DNA from: Prorocentrum cordatum
Lineage: Eukaryota > Sar > Dinophyceae > Prorocentrales > Prorocentraceae
Assembly: GCA_963575745.1 (NCBI GenBank)
Contig: CAUYUJ010001464.1
Coordinates: forward strand, 10,001 to 36,936
Reading direction: 5' to 3'
DNA: 26,936 bases
The stretch's first letter is position 1; each line of letters begins with the position of its first letter. The translations under genes were made by a program, and so were the position numbers. Of this stretch, positions 1 to 11,574 are shown piece after piece. Below the pieces are notes generated by a model. The model saw only the letters and a program-made list of their open reading frames with translations. It searched no databases and was not told where the DNA came from.

Positions 1-234
1 GGATTGCATTATGGTACGACTCAGGCTCCTCAAGACGCTACATACAGTCCAGTTGATTCGTGGCGTTGGAGTCCCGGGAAAGGTGTTTTAGCAAGCTTCA
101 GGATCTTCCAACTTTCGTCTCCCAATGAGGCAGTTCCCTGAGTGGACATGGACCCTTGTAGGGGCCCACTATGCAGAGGGGGCTTGAAGGAAGGGTATAT
201 CCCAATATCGTTAATGAGTCTTGGGTTTACAGTT

Positions 235-415
235 GTCCTCCTCCGCCTCCTCCTCCGCCTCCGCCTCCTCCTCCTCCTCCTCCGCCTCCGCCTCCGCCTC
301 CTCCTCCTCCTCCTCCTGCTCCTCCTCCTCATCCTCCTCCACCTCCGCCTCCGCCTCTGCCTCCGCCTCCATCTCCTCCTCCTCCTCGTCCTCCTTCCGT
401 CCCTCCCTCCCTCGC
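235..415. repeat. TCC/CTC/CCG trinucleotide microsatellite
   Basis: Imperfect pyrimidine-rich triplet array on the plus strand built from CTC, TCC and CCG/CCT units with scattered single-base changes. Translation gives only homopolymer-like Pro, Leu or Ser runs on plus and Arg/Glu runs on minus, so I read it as a microsatellite and not coding sequence. Confidence 0.9.
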
Positions 416-1276
416 CTTACTCCGTAAGTGTATACTCCGACTTTGCCAACGAGCCTGCCGATAGCAAACCAATCTGCGCCTGCCATCCTACCGGACAAAC
501 AATGCAACGTAAACGGTACTGCGGTCAACAATGACGTTTTTGTATCGGCGTTGCAGAAGACATGGCTTGAATGTGACGTGACGGGGCGCACATCGCGCGC
601 GACAGGGCGGATTGTCGTTTTCGCCTGGGCGCCGTGCTCATCCTTCCTAGAAATTGAACTCTCGTTTGGGCGCGCGGCGCACATTTTTCACTCGCCAAGT
701 TTGAGGGGCCCGCGCGAGCGGGCGACTGTTCGCCCTCGCCGAAGCTCCACCCACCTTTCTCTTGGAAGTGGCGTTCCCACGTGGGCGCGGCACGTTTCGC
801 TCGCCGAGCAACAGCACCAGCAGCGGGGCCGCGCGAGAGCGGGCCCAAGCGCCACGCAGCGTGTGCACGAAAGTTGAAGTGTCATTTTGGCGCGGCGCAT
901 GCTTCGTCTTCGCCGCGCTCATCGGAAATCTGGCCGCCTGAAAAAAAGATAAAGCTAAGGAATTCCACTCCCGCCTCTGCGAAGGGCTGTCCTGTCGCCT
1001 AGATGTCGGAAGCGGACCGTGCGAGACCGTCTTCCATTTGCCAGGTGGGAATGCGTTCAAATCCCCATATCAAGTTGCGCCACCATTGATGAGCGTTGTT
1101 GGTGGAGGGAGGGTCAGATTGGGCGGGGACCTATGACTCGTCCGACCTGACTAACTTGGCTTCCCTCCTCCACAATTACAGGATCTGAATACTACTCTCC
1201 TCTCCCTTGGTGACGTCCGGGAAATATTCGCCCCACACAAGATTCCCGCCCCATTCAAAATGCTGCTCTCGTTGAA
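416..1276. other. GC-rich intergenic sequence, no gene recognised
   Basis: About 860 bases with several short overlapping open frames and no recognisable domain. Two stretches resemble each other (a GGCGCG-rich motif near 664-682 and again near 885-902, and a GGGCCCGCGCGAG-like motif near 706 and 823). This suggests old internal duplication. I see no RNA gene. Confidence 0.5.
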
Positions 1277-1388
1277 GCGCTGGCCTCATTTTCGGGCTAC
1301 CGCTCGTTCCAAATCGTGCTCCCGCTGCAGCGCTGGCCTCATTTCCGCGCTTCCGCTCGTTCCGAATCGTGCTCCCGCTGCAGCGCCA
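1277..1388 (+). repeat. 53-bp tandem repeat, two copies plus a stub
   Basis: The block starting GCGCTGGCCTCATTT at 1277 repeats at 1330 with a few substitutions, and a third start (GCGCC) appears at 1383. The period is 53 bases. It lies just upstream of the TA-flanked element and is not part of it. Confidence 0.75.
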
Positions 1389-1441
1389 TCGTCATTATTT
1401 CCAGCGCCATGCCACGGCATGGTTTCCGGTCCTTCCAAATA

Positions 1442-1941
1442 CGGTCAGGGGGGTTCGTTTAGCGTGTATCCTGAGGGTCGGTGGATACGCGCTAAACGAG
1501 TCCGGCGTTTAGCGTGTACCTTTTAGCTCGCTGTTTAGCGTGTACCTACGAATGCTCGTCGGTTCGTTTAGCGTGTACCTACGAATACTCGTCGGTTTCG
1601 TTTAGCGTGTACCTCTGTGCCTCGCCGGGTTTCCAGTGAGGCCCAGGACGACAAAGGTAAGAGGCCCAGGACGACAAAGGTAAGGTGGTGGGATGGGCCG
1701 AGAAGCCAGAGCACCCTCCAAGTAGATGAGGGGCGTGGGAGGGCAGTGGCCAGGAGGGGCACACGCATGGACGGGGGAAGGGGTACATGCTAAACTGGCC
1801 CCAGCGTTTAGCGTGTACCTCCCCTGGTGGTTATCTGTGGTGCGTTTAGCGTGTATCTGGCTCGCTGAATTCGTTTAGCGTGTACCTGACAACCCGGGTC
1901 CGGCAGGGCTACGATACACGCTAAACGAAACCCCCTGACCG
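1442..1941. mobile_element. 500-bp TA-flanked MITE-like DNA transposon with 29-bp TIRs
   Basis: The first 29 bases (1442-1470) and the reverse complement of the last 29 (1913-1941) match at 28 of 29 positions, starting CGGTCAGGGGG. Both ends are directly flanked by TA (1440-1441 and 1942-1943), which fits a TA target-site duplication as in Tc1/mariner-type elements; the superfamily is inferred only from TA plus TIR. The inner TIR motif CGTTTAGCGTGTA[C/T]C recurs inside the element near 1506, 1532, 1565, 1599, 1805, 1843 and 1872 (plus) and, as a variant, near 1484 (minus). A 23-bp direct tandem repeat lies at 1638-1683. No transposase frame exists, so the element is non-autonomous. Confidence 0.75.
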
Positions 1942-2213
1942 TAGGCCCCAAAATCTAGAAAATGGTCCCCCGAAACAACCATTGGAAGTGATTACACATT
2001 CGGTGTCGTTGATTTTTGGGGCCGCAGAAGCCCCCCCCTTTGGGGCGTTGCCACGCCATGCTATATCAGGCTAAGCGTTGATCTTCAACAACATGTTATG
2101 CCATGTACTGCTATGCCTTGCTACGACATCCGACTGTGCGAATAGGAGATCTGCGCCATGGTAAGGGATGGGAGGGAGGGGTAGGACGTCAGATATGACG
2201 CGCACCTAGCTTG

Positions 2214-2332
2214 TCCTCCTCCCACTCCCCCTCCCCCTCCCCCTCCTCCTCCTCCTCCTCCTCCTCATCCTCATCCTCCTCCTCCTCCTCCTCTTCCTCC
2301 TCCTCCTCCTCCTCCTCCTCCTGTTCCTCCTG
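2214..2332. repeat. TCC trinucleotide microsatellite
   Basis: CTC/TCC units with a few CAT and CTT interruptions. It reads as poly-Ser, Leu or Pro, and I do not consider it coding. Confidence 0.9.
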
Positions 2333-3545
2333 TTCCCCGCTCCTCATCGTCAGTCATCCCTCCTCGTCCTCCTCAACCACTTTTCCTCTCAAATCCGCCG
2401 ACCCCCTGCTGCCGGGGGAGAAAAGCCGTGTGAGACTTTTGGCGGTCCCGTTCCCCCTTTCCCCCTCCCGCAGGGTCCAAAATCGCGTTTGAGTGGGGGG
2501 GTCCCCAGGCTCCAGGGAGGGGAGGGGGTCCCAAGGCTTCCCGACGCGCACCACCCGTGGCAAATCCACCCTCTCTGGCAGCCGTGATCCCAAGATATGT
2601 TCTAAGATGGCCAGGAGAGCTCCAATACGCCGGAGAGGCCTCAAGATTACCCAAGACAGTGTCAAGACGGCCGAAGACGCCAAAATAAAGCCCCAAGAGG
2701 ACCCCCGCGCAGAGAGCGCCAAGAGGCAAAAAACTGATGTCCCATCATTTGTTGCATGATTTCCGCGTTCTCGGCTCTCTGGCGTTTGCACGCTCAAGAC
2801 GGCCCAAGAGGCCCCCCGTACTGGCCCAAGCCAGCCCAAGAGACTATCAAAACGGCCCAGAGTGCCGCAGAAGATGGCCCCCAAGACACCCCAAGTGGCC
2901 CAAAGAAGCCCTCAGAAGGCCCTCAGAGGGCCCTGGGCCGCCAGCAGGCCCCGATGCTGCCCTCATAGCTCCGGGAGGCTTCGAAATGCCCAAAGGAGAG
3001 CCCCCGAAGGCTCCTGAGAATCCCCGAAGACACAGCTGCACGAGGGGGGCCTGGGGCCTCAAACAGAGCCCAGACAGCATTACGGACCGCCACGTTGCCC
3101 TCGATATCCTCCTCCTTCCCCTCGTTCCTCCCCACCGTCGTCATTACTTATCTGATCATGTCCCTCCATCTCTCCCTCACTCTCCGAATCCCAAGATGCG
3201 AAGGTATATCGACCATCCCCCACGTCACTCCAGCAGCATCTCGCCTCGCGCGCGACGCGCAACATATTCAGTGTTTCCGAGAAACGCAATCCTGAACCTG
3301 AAAGTCGCAACAGCTTCAAGGATAGAGGTCCCTGTCAGCATGGGGCTCCCGCCTGAGCGCCCTGCACCTGCTTCGTAAACTTCTCAACAACTTCACGGTG
3401 GCGCGGGCGTTTTCACTCTGGGGCTCTCCCCTTAGCGCCGCGCATGTCATCTTTAACGTGCAGAGGATTCAAGGATGCAAGTGTGGTGTATCATCGCTGC
3501 TGAATATTGGATTTACTCTGGTATTCCTCCCGGACTCCAACTCCT
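2333..3545. other. Low-complexity GC-rich spacer, no gene recognised
   Basis: The segment about 2590-3050 is built of degenerate short units such as AAGA(T/C)GGCC and CCCAAGA(G/C), giving open frames on both strands rich in Pro/Arg/Lys or Leu/Gly. The frames show no conserved domain and vary with the underlying short repeat. The part 3050-3545 is unique-looking but without a recognisable product. Confidence 0.45.
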
Positions 3546-4657
<1,112 letters not shown>

Positions 4658-4705
4658 CCTGGAGGCGGAAGGTGAAGGACGACGGGGCGGGGAGAGCTCT
4701 ACGCC

Positions 4706-5476
4706 TCAGCCGCCGTCGCCGTCCACGACAACTAGGCCAGACCAGCTCGGCTGGCACGGCCCAGGCTGCGCCTCGTCACACACCTTCGGGTCCTTCGCGG
4801 CGGCACTGCCCTTCGTGGCCACCAGCTCCGCCGCGGCAGCGGCACTGCCGCCGATGGAACTGCAGGGCCGCGGCGGCGCCGCCCCCTCAATCCTGGCCCT
4901 CAACCCGCGCCAGCGGGCGAGCACCCGCCCCGCCAGCCCGCGATTCGAGGCGCCCGCGGCGGCCGCGCGCGCGCGGCGGGCCAGCGCCGGCTCCCAGGCG
5001 GAGCACCGAAGCAGCTCGGGCGTGGGCCGCGCGGTGAGCAGCGCTCGCAGGACAGCCTCGGCCTCCCCTGGCGTGCGCGCGCCGCGGATCTGACCCAGCG
5101 CCACCTGGAAGCCCACGCCGTCCACCTCGACCGCGTCCGGGCCAGCCTCCTCGGGGTCGCTGGCAGAGGCGCCGCGGCCCTCGCACTCCGCGGCCGCGCC
5201 GCATGGCACGAGGCCTGCAACCCGCCCCGCGGCCCCGCCGACGGCGGGCGCGGCGGCCGCGGCCGCGGCGCTGGCTGGCGGTGCCTCCGCGAAGCGCGGA
5301 GCGGTGGCCCGTGCGTACGCGCGCCAGATGCGCTCCACGTGGTCGCGGTAGCGATCCAGGCGCCCAGGGGGGCGCTGTAGAAACTCCTCCAGGCGGGCCT
5401 GAACGTACGGCGTGCTCAGGCGCGCCCGCGGCAGAGAAGGCAGCAGCGCCGCCAACCGGCGCTCCAGCACTCGCAT
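4706..5476 (-). CDS. TFIIS N-terminal (LW) domain-like protein, partial
   Basis: A 256-residue frame, very Ala/Arg-rich. Residues about 133-195 resemble the TFIIS N-terminal helical bundle found in TFIIS, Elongin A, IWS1/Spn1 and PPP1R10-like transcription factors. They show a leucine-spaced helix (AVLRALLTA), a T-P-E-L-L turn, and the final helix LAGRVLARWRGL with the characteristic Trp-x-x-Leu. Residues 22-58 are another likely helical segment. The family links RNA polymerase II elongation factors in the nucleus, so a nuclear transcription-associated role is inferred. The frame stays open upstream of the chosen Met to about 5605, so the true start or an upstream exon is uncertain. It ends at TGA 4706-4708, directly before the Asp-rich triplet array in the same frame. 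The alternative is a chance open frame in GC-rich DNA. Confidence 0.45.
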   Translation of the reverse strand: MRVLERRLAALLPSLPRARLSTPYVQARLEEFLQRPPGRLDRYRDHVERIWRAYARATAPRFAEAPPASAAAAAAAPAVGGAAGRVAGLVPCGAAAECEGRGASASDPEEAGPDAVEVDGVGFQVALGQIRGARTPGEAEAVLRALLTARPTPELLRCSAWEPALARRARAAAAGASNRGLAGRVLARWRGLRARIEGAAPPRPCSSIGGSAAAAAELVATKGSAAAKDPKVCDEAQPGPCQPSWSGLVVVDGDGG

Positions 5477-5907
5477 GCGCCTCTGCTCCAGCGCCCTCCT
5501 CGCCGCCGCCGCGGCCTCCGCCGCTGGCGACGGCCGCCCTGGCGAGCAGGGCTCTGGCGAGCGGTCGCCAGCTGCGGGGGCGTCGGCAGGACTGCCTGGC
5601 CGGGCTCACACTGGTGTCCCCACCCTCTCTGCCCTGTTCTCCCCCCTCCCCCCTGCCATCTCCTATCCCCTAAACCTAGTTCTCTCGCCATCCCTCTCCT
5701 CTCTTCACCCTTTTCTCTCAGTGCACTCCCTCCCCTCCCAGCCGAGAAGGAGGTGCAAGAACAGCAGCAGGAGCACGAGGGATCCCGAGCGGAAGCAGGA
5801 TCTGGAGCAGGTCGAGGGGGCGAAGCAGCAGCAGTAGCAGCAGGAGGCTTCCAGAGGACGTCAACGAGGAGCTGGACGAGAGGGCGAGGGAGGGACGAGT
5901 GGTTTCC

Positions 5908-5952
5908 CTCCTCCTCCTCCTCCTCCTCCGCCTCCTCCTCCTCCTCCTCCTC
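5908..5952. repeat. CTC/TCC microsatellite (short)
   Basis: About 15 pyrimidine triplets with one CCG interruption. Confidence 0.85.
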
Positions 5953-6506
5953 CGTGTCCCCCCTCCTCACCTCCTGGCAGCTGGAAGATCCAACCCGCGA
6001 GCGGCCGAAGCATGGCTGGCGGGCCCCGTGCTAAACGGGGGGCCTGGGGCCAGCGGGCGATCGCACGGAGGTGTCACAGCCCCACAAGCGACGCTTGGTA
6101 CAGGTATCGATCCTTGGGGGCCATCTTGGCGTCCCTTGGGCAGGAGCGGGAGCCTACATGTCTTCACCGATGCTGGCCACGCCAATCCTCGGATGTCGGC
6201 CAAGTGTCAGTGGATGCTCTGTCACGGGTTTGCACCTGTTGTGTGCCCAAAACGTTCCCGGCCAGGATCGGCGCGGACGGGCGCAGCAGGCTCCTGCTGT
6301 GACGGGACGGGCTCTGGTTGATGTAATCGCGTCAATCGCTCGGAATTCGAACCATCTCCACTGTCGGGGGCCCCCGAAGGTCTCCTTGGCTCTTCAGAAT
6401 TAAACGCACGGGCCTGCAGAGCCGCAACGCTGAGGCGGCACCCCCTCCCATACTCGTTCTGCTAATTCCCCTGATCCTGCTATATACCTCTCCCCGTCTG
6501 ACCATG
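5953..6506. other. Unique spacer, no gene recognised
   Basis: Several short overlapping open frames occur on both strands without recognisable domains. The left part is GC-rich and the right part leads into the next ATC array. Nothing RNA-like is evident. Confidence 0.45.
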
Positions 6507-6538
6507 TCCACCGTAATCACCACCACCATCATCATCAC

Positions 6539-6576
<38 letters not shown>

Positions 6577-6715
6577 CCACCACCATCATCATCATCATCA
6601 TCATCACCATCATCAGCATCATCATCATCACCACCACCACCACAACTACCACCATCACCATCACCATCACCAGGATCATCATCATCAGCAGCAGCATCAT
6701 CAGCAGCAGCAGAAG

Positions 6716-6768
<53 letters not shown>

Positions 6769-7254
6769 GTTTCAGCATCATCGTTTCAGCATCATCATCA
6801 GCATCAGCATCATCAGCATCATCAGCATCATCAGCAGCAAAGGCATCATCATCATCAGCAGCAGCATCAGCATCAGCATCATCAGCATCATGATCACCAC
6901 CATCGGCAACATCATCATCACTAGCAGCATCATCATCATCATCACCACCATCATCAACAGCAGAGGCACAATCATCACCATCATCATCACCATCATCACT
7001 ATCACAATCACCACCACCACCGCCATCATCATCATCAGCATCATCAGTATCATCATGATCATCCTGCTCATCAACATCATCATCAGCATCATCAACACCA
7101 TCATCATAATCCTCATCAGCATCATCGTCATCGTGATCGTCATCGTCATTATCATCAGCATCATCAGGATTATCAGCATCCGCGTCTTCATCATCATCAG
7201 CAGCAGTATCAGCACCATCATCATCATCATCATCAGCATCATCACCATCATCAG

Positions 7255-7305
<51 letters not shown>

Positions 7306-7306
7306 T
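6507..7306. repeat. ATC/CAT trinucleotide array, about 0.8 kb
   Basis: Plus-strand ATC units with in-phase CAC, CAG, CGT and AAC variants. A pure stretch lies at about 6717-6767 and another at about 7256-7305. Phase changes, for example near 6780, switch the minus-strand reading from Asp/Ala to Met/Leu. That behaviour argues against conserved coding. Confidence 0.92.
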
Positions 7307-7465
7307 AGTATGGCCACCGACGCCATCATCTGGTCGGAGGAGCCCACATGAGCGCCTTCCGCTCGCAGGCACTTTCCAGGCGCCCCGGGCTCAGCAGCTG
7401 CGCCACAGGCGGCGGCGGGGCGCTTCTGGGGCGAACCAGCCGAGGCCTGAGGGGCTTGATTTTCC

Positions 7466-7935
7466 TCTTCCTCCTGCTGCTGCTCGTGGTGCTCCTGCTG
7501 CTGCGCTTCCTCCCCCTCCTCCTCCCCCTTCTCCTCCTCCTCCTCCTCCCTCCTCCTCCTCCTCCTCCCTCCTCCTCCTCCTCCTCCTCCTCCTCCTCCT
7601 CCTCCTCCTCCTCCTCCTCCTCCCCTCCTTCCTCCTCCTCCTCCTCTCCTCCTCCTCCTCCTCCTCCTCCTCCACCTCCTCCTACTCCTCTCCTCCTCCC
7701 CTCCTCTCCTCCTCCTCCTCATCCTCCTCCTCCTCCTCCTCCTCCTCCTTATCCTCCTCCTCTTACCTCCTTCCTCCTCCTCCTCCTCCTCCTCCTCCTC
7801 TCCTCCTCATCATATTCCTTCTCCTCCTCCTCCCTCCTCCTCCTCCTCCTCCTCCTCCTCCTCCCCCTCCTCCTCTCCTCCTCCTCCTCCACCTCCTCCT
7901 TCCTCCTCCTCCTCCTCATCCTCCTCCTCTTACTA
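7466..7935. repeat. TCC trinucleotide array, about 0.47 kb
   Basis: TCC/CTC units with frequent one-base phase slips (CTCC, TCCCC) and a few CAT or TAC interruptions. The minus strand is a polypurine GGA tract. The region 7307-7465 between this and the preceding ATC array is unique GC-rich sequence. Confidence 0.92.
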
Positions 7936-7939
7936 ACCT

Positions 7940-8006
7940 CATCCTAATCGCCATCCGCATCCTCATCCTCATCCTCATCCGCATCCTCATCCTCATCATC
8001 ATCATC

Positions 8007-8052
<46 letters not shown>

Positions 8053-8112
8053 ATCATCATCATCATCATCGTCATCATCAGCATCATCATCATCATCATC
8101 ATCCTCAATCAG

Positions 8113-8156
<44 letters not shown>

Positions 8157-8190
8157 CGATCATCACATCATCATCATCCTCATCATCATC

Positions 8191-8222
<32 letters not shown>
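7940..8222. repeat. Mixed TCATCC / ATC / AAC arrays
   Basis: A hexamer-like (CATCCT) part at 7940-7995 leads to ATC units up to about 8188 and then AAC units at 8188-8222. The stepwise change of unit suggests neighbouring microsatellites that grew by unit conversion. Confidence 0.9.
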
Positions 8223-8223
<1 letters not shown>

Positions 8224-8980
8224 TACTAGCACGTGGGGACACTCCGTTCTCACCAGTGCCAGGGTTTTCATAGGAGGCGGGCAATACCCCCACTTTGTGG
8301 GGGGGCCGGTTCAAGCTCTACCAAATTTCCAAACGACTCTTCGCCACCACCCACACCCAGCTTCCCGCCCTATGACGTTCGGACACTTCACTTCGTGGCA
8401 TGCGGACGACCGTGGCTACTATTCAGGGCCCCGCGGCCGACGACGACGGCGTGCGCGCGCGAAGAAAAAACGAATGTGTCCCGCATGGTATTATTTGACA
8501 GGGATGATGGCCCTGGCAGGTGCGCAACCGTTGTTGCAGAAGTTCGAAAAAGTTGCTCGCAAAAGCCCGTTTGACAGAAATGTTTAAAAAGTGTTGGGTT
8601 TCCTACGAATCCGCAAGAGCGCGCGGGATGAATTTTTGACAATTTTTGTTTGAAAAACCATTGGTTTTTTGATGTTTTTATTAAAAAATCGCTACGAAAA
8701 CTAAGGTTTTGGAAGGATTTCGTCTTGCGCGCGCGAATATCCACTTTACCTTATTTGTTGCAAGGGATTCTTGAAGTTTGATTATGTTAGAACAAGAAAT
8801 GTCCACTTTACCTTATTTTTTGCAAGGGAAAGCGGGGGACAACAAAACAACCGGATCTGGATCACATCGTTTTGCCTGAGGCTTCCTCACGAAAATGATG
8901 AAAACGTGGCTGCGGCCTAGGCGCGGCGGGGGGGGCGCGCACCAGGGGTCCCAACAATAATTATTCTTAAGAAGAAATAA
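8223..8980. other. Unique spacer with a small hairpin and a direct repeat
   Basis: No gene is recognised. A perfect 7-bp stem with a TTT loop (CCCCCAC / GTGGGGG) lies at 8287-8303. A 28-base AT-rich direct repeat starting TCCACTTTACCTTATTT occurs at 8740 and again at 8802, 62 bases apart. The section 8590-8870 is clearly more AT-rich than its surroundings. A minus-strand frame (8388-8744) has ordinary residue composition but no domain I can name. Confidence 0.5.
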
Positions 8981-9074
8981 TGTTCAACAACAACAACAAC
9001 AACGCTAACAACAACAACAACAACCACCACCACAACAACATCATCATCATCATCATCAGCATCATCATCATCAT

Positions 9075-9106
<32 letters not shown>

Positions 9107-9162
9107 ACAACAACATCATCATCATCATCATCAGAATCATCAGCAGCAGCAGCATCAGCATC

Positions 9163-9194
<32 letters not shown>

Positions 9195-9474
9195 CACCAC
9201 CATCATCATCAGCATCATCATCATCACCAGCATCATCAGCATCATCATCACCAGCATCATCATCATCGTCATCATCATCAGCATCAGCATAATCATCAGC
9301 ATCATCATCAGCAGCATCATCATCATAATTATCAGCATGATCATCATCATCATCACCAGCAGCAGCATCATCATCAGCATCAGCATCAGCATCAGCATCA
9401 GCATCAGCAGCACCATCAGCATCATCATCATCAGCATCATCAGCAGCAGCATCATCAGCATCATCAACATCAAG

Positions 9475-9507
<33 letters not shown>

Positions 9508-10190
9508 AATCATCATCATCATCATGATCATCATCATCATCACGATCATCATCCTCATCATGATCATCAGCATCATCATCAGCAGCAGCAGCATAATCAT
9601 CATCATCATCGTCATTATCATGATCACTTCCACCATCAGCATCAGAATCATCATCATCATAATCAGAATCATAACCATCATCATCACCCTAATCAACATC
9701 ATCATCACCACCACGACCACCACCACCACTATCATCATCACCATCATCAACAGCATCATCAGCATCATCGTCCTCATCCTCATCATCATCCTCATCATCA
9801 TCAGCATCATCAGCATGAATCATCATCAGCAGCATCATCATCAGCATCAGCATCAGTATCATCATAGTCAGCATCAGCATCAGCATCATCAACATCATCA
9901 GCATCAACAGCAACAACATCAGCATCAGCATCATCATCAGCAGCATCATCAGCAGCATCATCAGCAGCATCATCAGCAGCATCATCATCATCATCATCAA
10001 CACCAGCATCAACAGCATCATCAGCATCATCATCATCGTCATCAAAACAATCATCATCATCATCATTACAATCAGAATCAGCATCGTCAGCATCATCAGC
10101 ATCAGCAGCAGCATCATCAGCATCATCATCAGCAGCAGCAGCGTCATCATCATCAACATTATCAGCATCAACAGCAGCATCCTCATCAGC
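8981..10190. repeat. AAC then ATC/CAG trinucleotide array, about 1.2 kb
   Basis: AAC units (8984-9040) pass into ATC units that are increasingly interrupted by CAG toward the right, including long CATCAG(CAG) mixtures at 9830-10190. The array reads as His/Gln or Ile/Ser on plus and as Asp/Ala or Met/Leu on minus. It is the longest array in the window. Confidence 0.93.
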
Positions 10191-10285
10191 GGGCGGGCTA
10201 TCGAAGGTAGTCAAGGATGGGCCATCGGCTGCGACCATGATGCCCGCCCCTGGGCTGTTCGCCCCTATCGTCGCCTCCGACAATC

Positions 10286-10354
10286 CACACACACACACAC
10301 ACGCACGCACACTCTAACACACTAACACACTAACACACACACACACTAACACAC

Positions 10355-10406
<52 letters not shown>
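10286..10406. repeat. CA dinucleotide array with CTAACACA interruptions
   Basis: Alternating CA with a short CGCA part and several interspersed TAACACAC units, ending in a pure (CA) run of about 45 bases. Alternating purine-pyrimidine sequence of this kind can adopt left-handed DNA. Confidence 0.93.
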
Positions 10407-10408
<2 letters not shown>

Positions 10409-10612
10409 GTGGCCGACAGTTGCCGCGGGAGGCCTCCCCCCGCGCCGCCCGGGCCCCCGGCGAAACGCCGCCGCCGCCGCCGCGCCGCGCCTCGCGCCGC
10501 GCAGCGCGCGGGGCCCGCGGGGGCATCGCGCGCTCCGCAGGCGTAGCGCAGCGGGGCCCCTGGGGCCTCGACGGAGGGGCTGCGAGGATCAAGGTGCTGC
10601 TGCTGCGCATAG

Positions 10613-10763
10613 GGCATCTATATCCACCACCACCGTGCCTCGCTAGGGCCATCCTGGGCCCTGGCATGGTGTATACGCCCCGTGGCCAGAGGTCAGGAAG
10701 GCCTATACACTAGAGAGGACCCAGGATGGCCATGGCCAGGCACGGTGGTGGTGTATAGATGCC
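10613..10763. repeat. 151-nt near-palindrome (foldback)
   Basis: The left arm begins GGCATCTATA and continues through CACCACCACCGTGCCT to about 10661. The right arm (about 10716-10763) is its reverse complement with few mismatches. Nested inside, GTGTATACGCC (about 10669) pairs with GGCCTATACAC (about 10700), leaving a short loop around 10680-10699. It could be a foldback/MITE copy or a source of hairpin RNA. I see no clear target-site duplication. Confidence 0.7.
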
Positions 10764-11284
10764 TTGTGCGGATCCTGCGTTTTCGTCGACTTTCGACAGT
10801 TCTCCAGCTTCGGGCTGCTCTCCAGCGGCTGCGTCTCGCCGAGAGGCGTCCTGGGCCCCGGAGCATCCTTCAACCGATGCCTGTCCCCACTGGCGTGGCA
10901 CGGCCCAATACCCAATTTGCCCCCTAGATTGAAATATGGAATATCATAAACGGTTCCCTTCGAGTTTTGAAAGGTACATCACCAATTGTGGTGGTGGGAT
11001 GGTGGGGATCGGGCTGGGGATAGAGATGGGGATAGGGATCGGTCGAGCGATACCAAGCCCCTGGAGCCGCCGCGCGGCGGCCGCCGCCGCTCAAGAGGAC
11101 CGCCAGGGGGGGCCCAGCGAAGATCCCGCGAACCCGCGCGGGGCTCCGGAGGCTTGTGTTTGTGCGGATCTTGTCATTCGAAACTGAATATAAGAAGAAC
11201 TGCAGGTTAGAAAGCAGCTCGCGGAAACCTTTGGTCGTCCCCAGGACGCTCAATAGCGAGACCCATGGCGCGCAAAAGCGGGCC
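10764..11284. other. Spacer without recognised gene
   Basis: Short open frames without recognisable domains. A short GGGGAT-type run (about 11004-11040) and a GC-rich palindromic patch (CCGCGCGGCGG near 11070) are the only structure seen. Confidence 0.4.
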
Positions 11285-11530
11285 TCATGCATCTCCTTCA
11301 CACGGCGCTATTGGGCGCAACTGGTCGCTGTGGGGCGCTATGTGAGCGCAATTCAAGTGCTCTTGGGCGCAATTGGACGCTACTGGTCGCTCTGGAGCGC
11401 CATGTGACCATACTAAAATGCTACTGGGCGCTTGTGGGCGCCATTGGTCACAATTGGGCGCAATTTCAGCGCCAGTTGAGAGCTGATCGGCGCTACTGGC
11501 GCTAATCAGCGCTACTGGGGGCAATTGGGC
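11285..11530. repeat. Cluster of degenerate GGCGCTAnTGG / GGCGCAATTGG units
   Basis: At least a dozen copies of a roughly 10-12 base unit with core GGCGC followed by AATTGG, TACTGG, TATTGG or CATGTG occur at irregular spacing over about 240 bases. Copy-to-copy differences are large, so this is an old or rapidly diverging short tandem repeat. The frames it opens are not convincing as coding. Confidence 0.65.
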
Positions 11531-11574
11531 GCTATTCGCCAGTATGTATGTAAACCGACTTTATTGATTATCTG

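Noticed and set aside
30-684. Arg-, Glu-, Leu-, Pro- and Ser-rich frames around the first TCC array
   Set aside because: By-products of the microsatellite, with no conserved domain in the non-repeat flanks.
1040-1075. tRNA-like T-arm sequence (GCGTTCAAATCCCC)
   Set aside because: The flanking bases do not form a proper 5-bp T stem, and no D arm, anticodon arm or acceptor stem could be drawn upstream.
2354-3378. Open frames of 176 and 213 codons that could be genes
   Set aside because: They follow degenerate short AAGATGGCC/CCCAAGA units and overlap each other on opposite strands. No domain or consistent codon pattern was recognised.
5668-5676. Telomere-like CCCTAAACC
   Set aside because: A single occurrence without tandem units. 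Not a telomeric tract.
7348-7947. Pro/Ser/Leu-rich open frame of 199 codons
   Set aside because: It consists almost wholly of the TCC array. The 40 or so non-repeat residues at its start show no recognisable feature.
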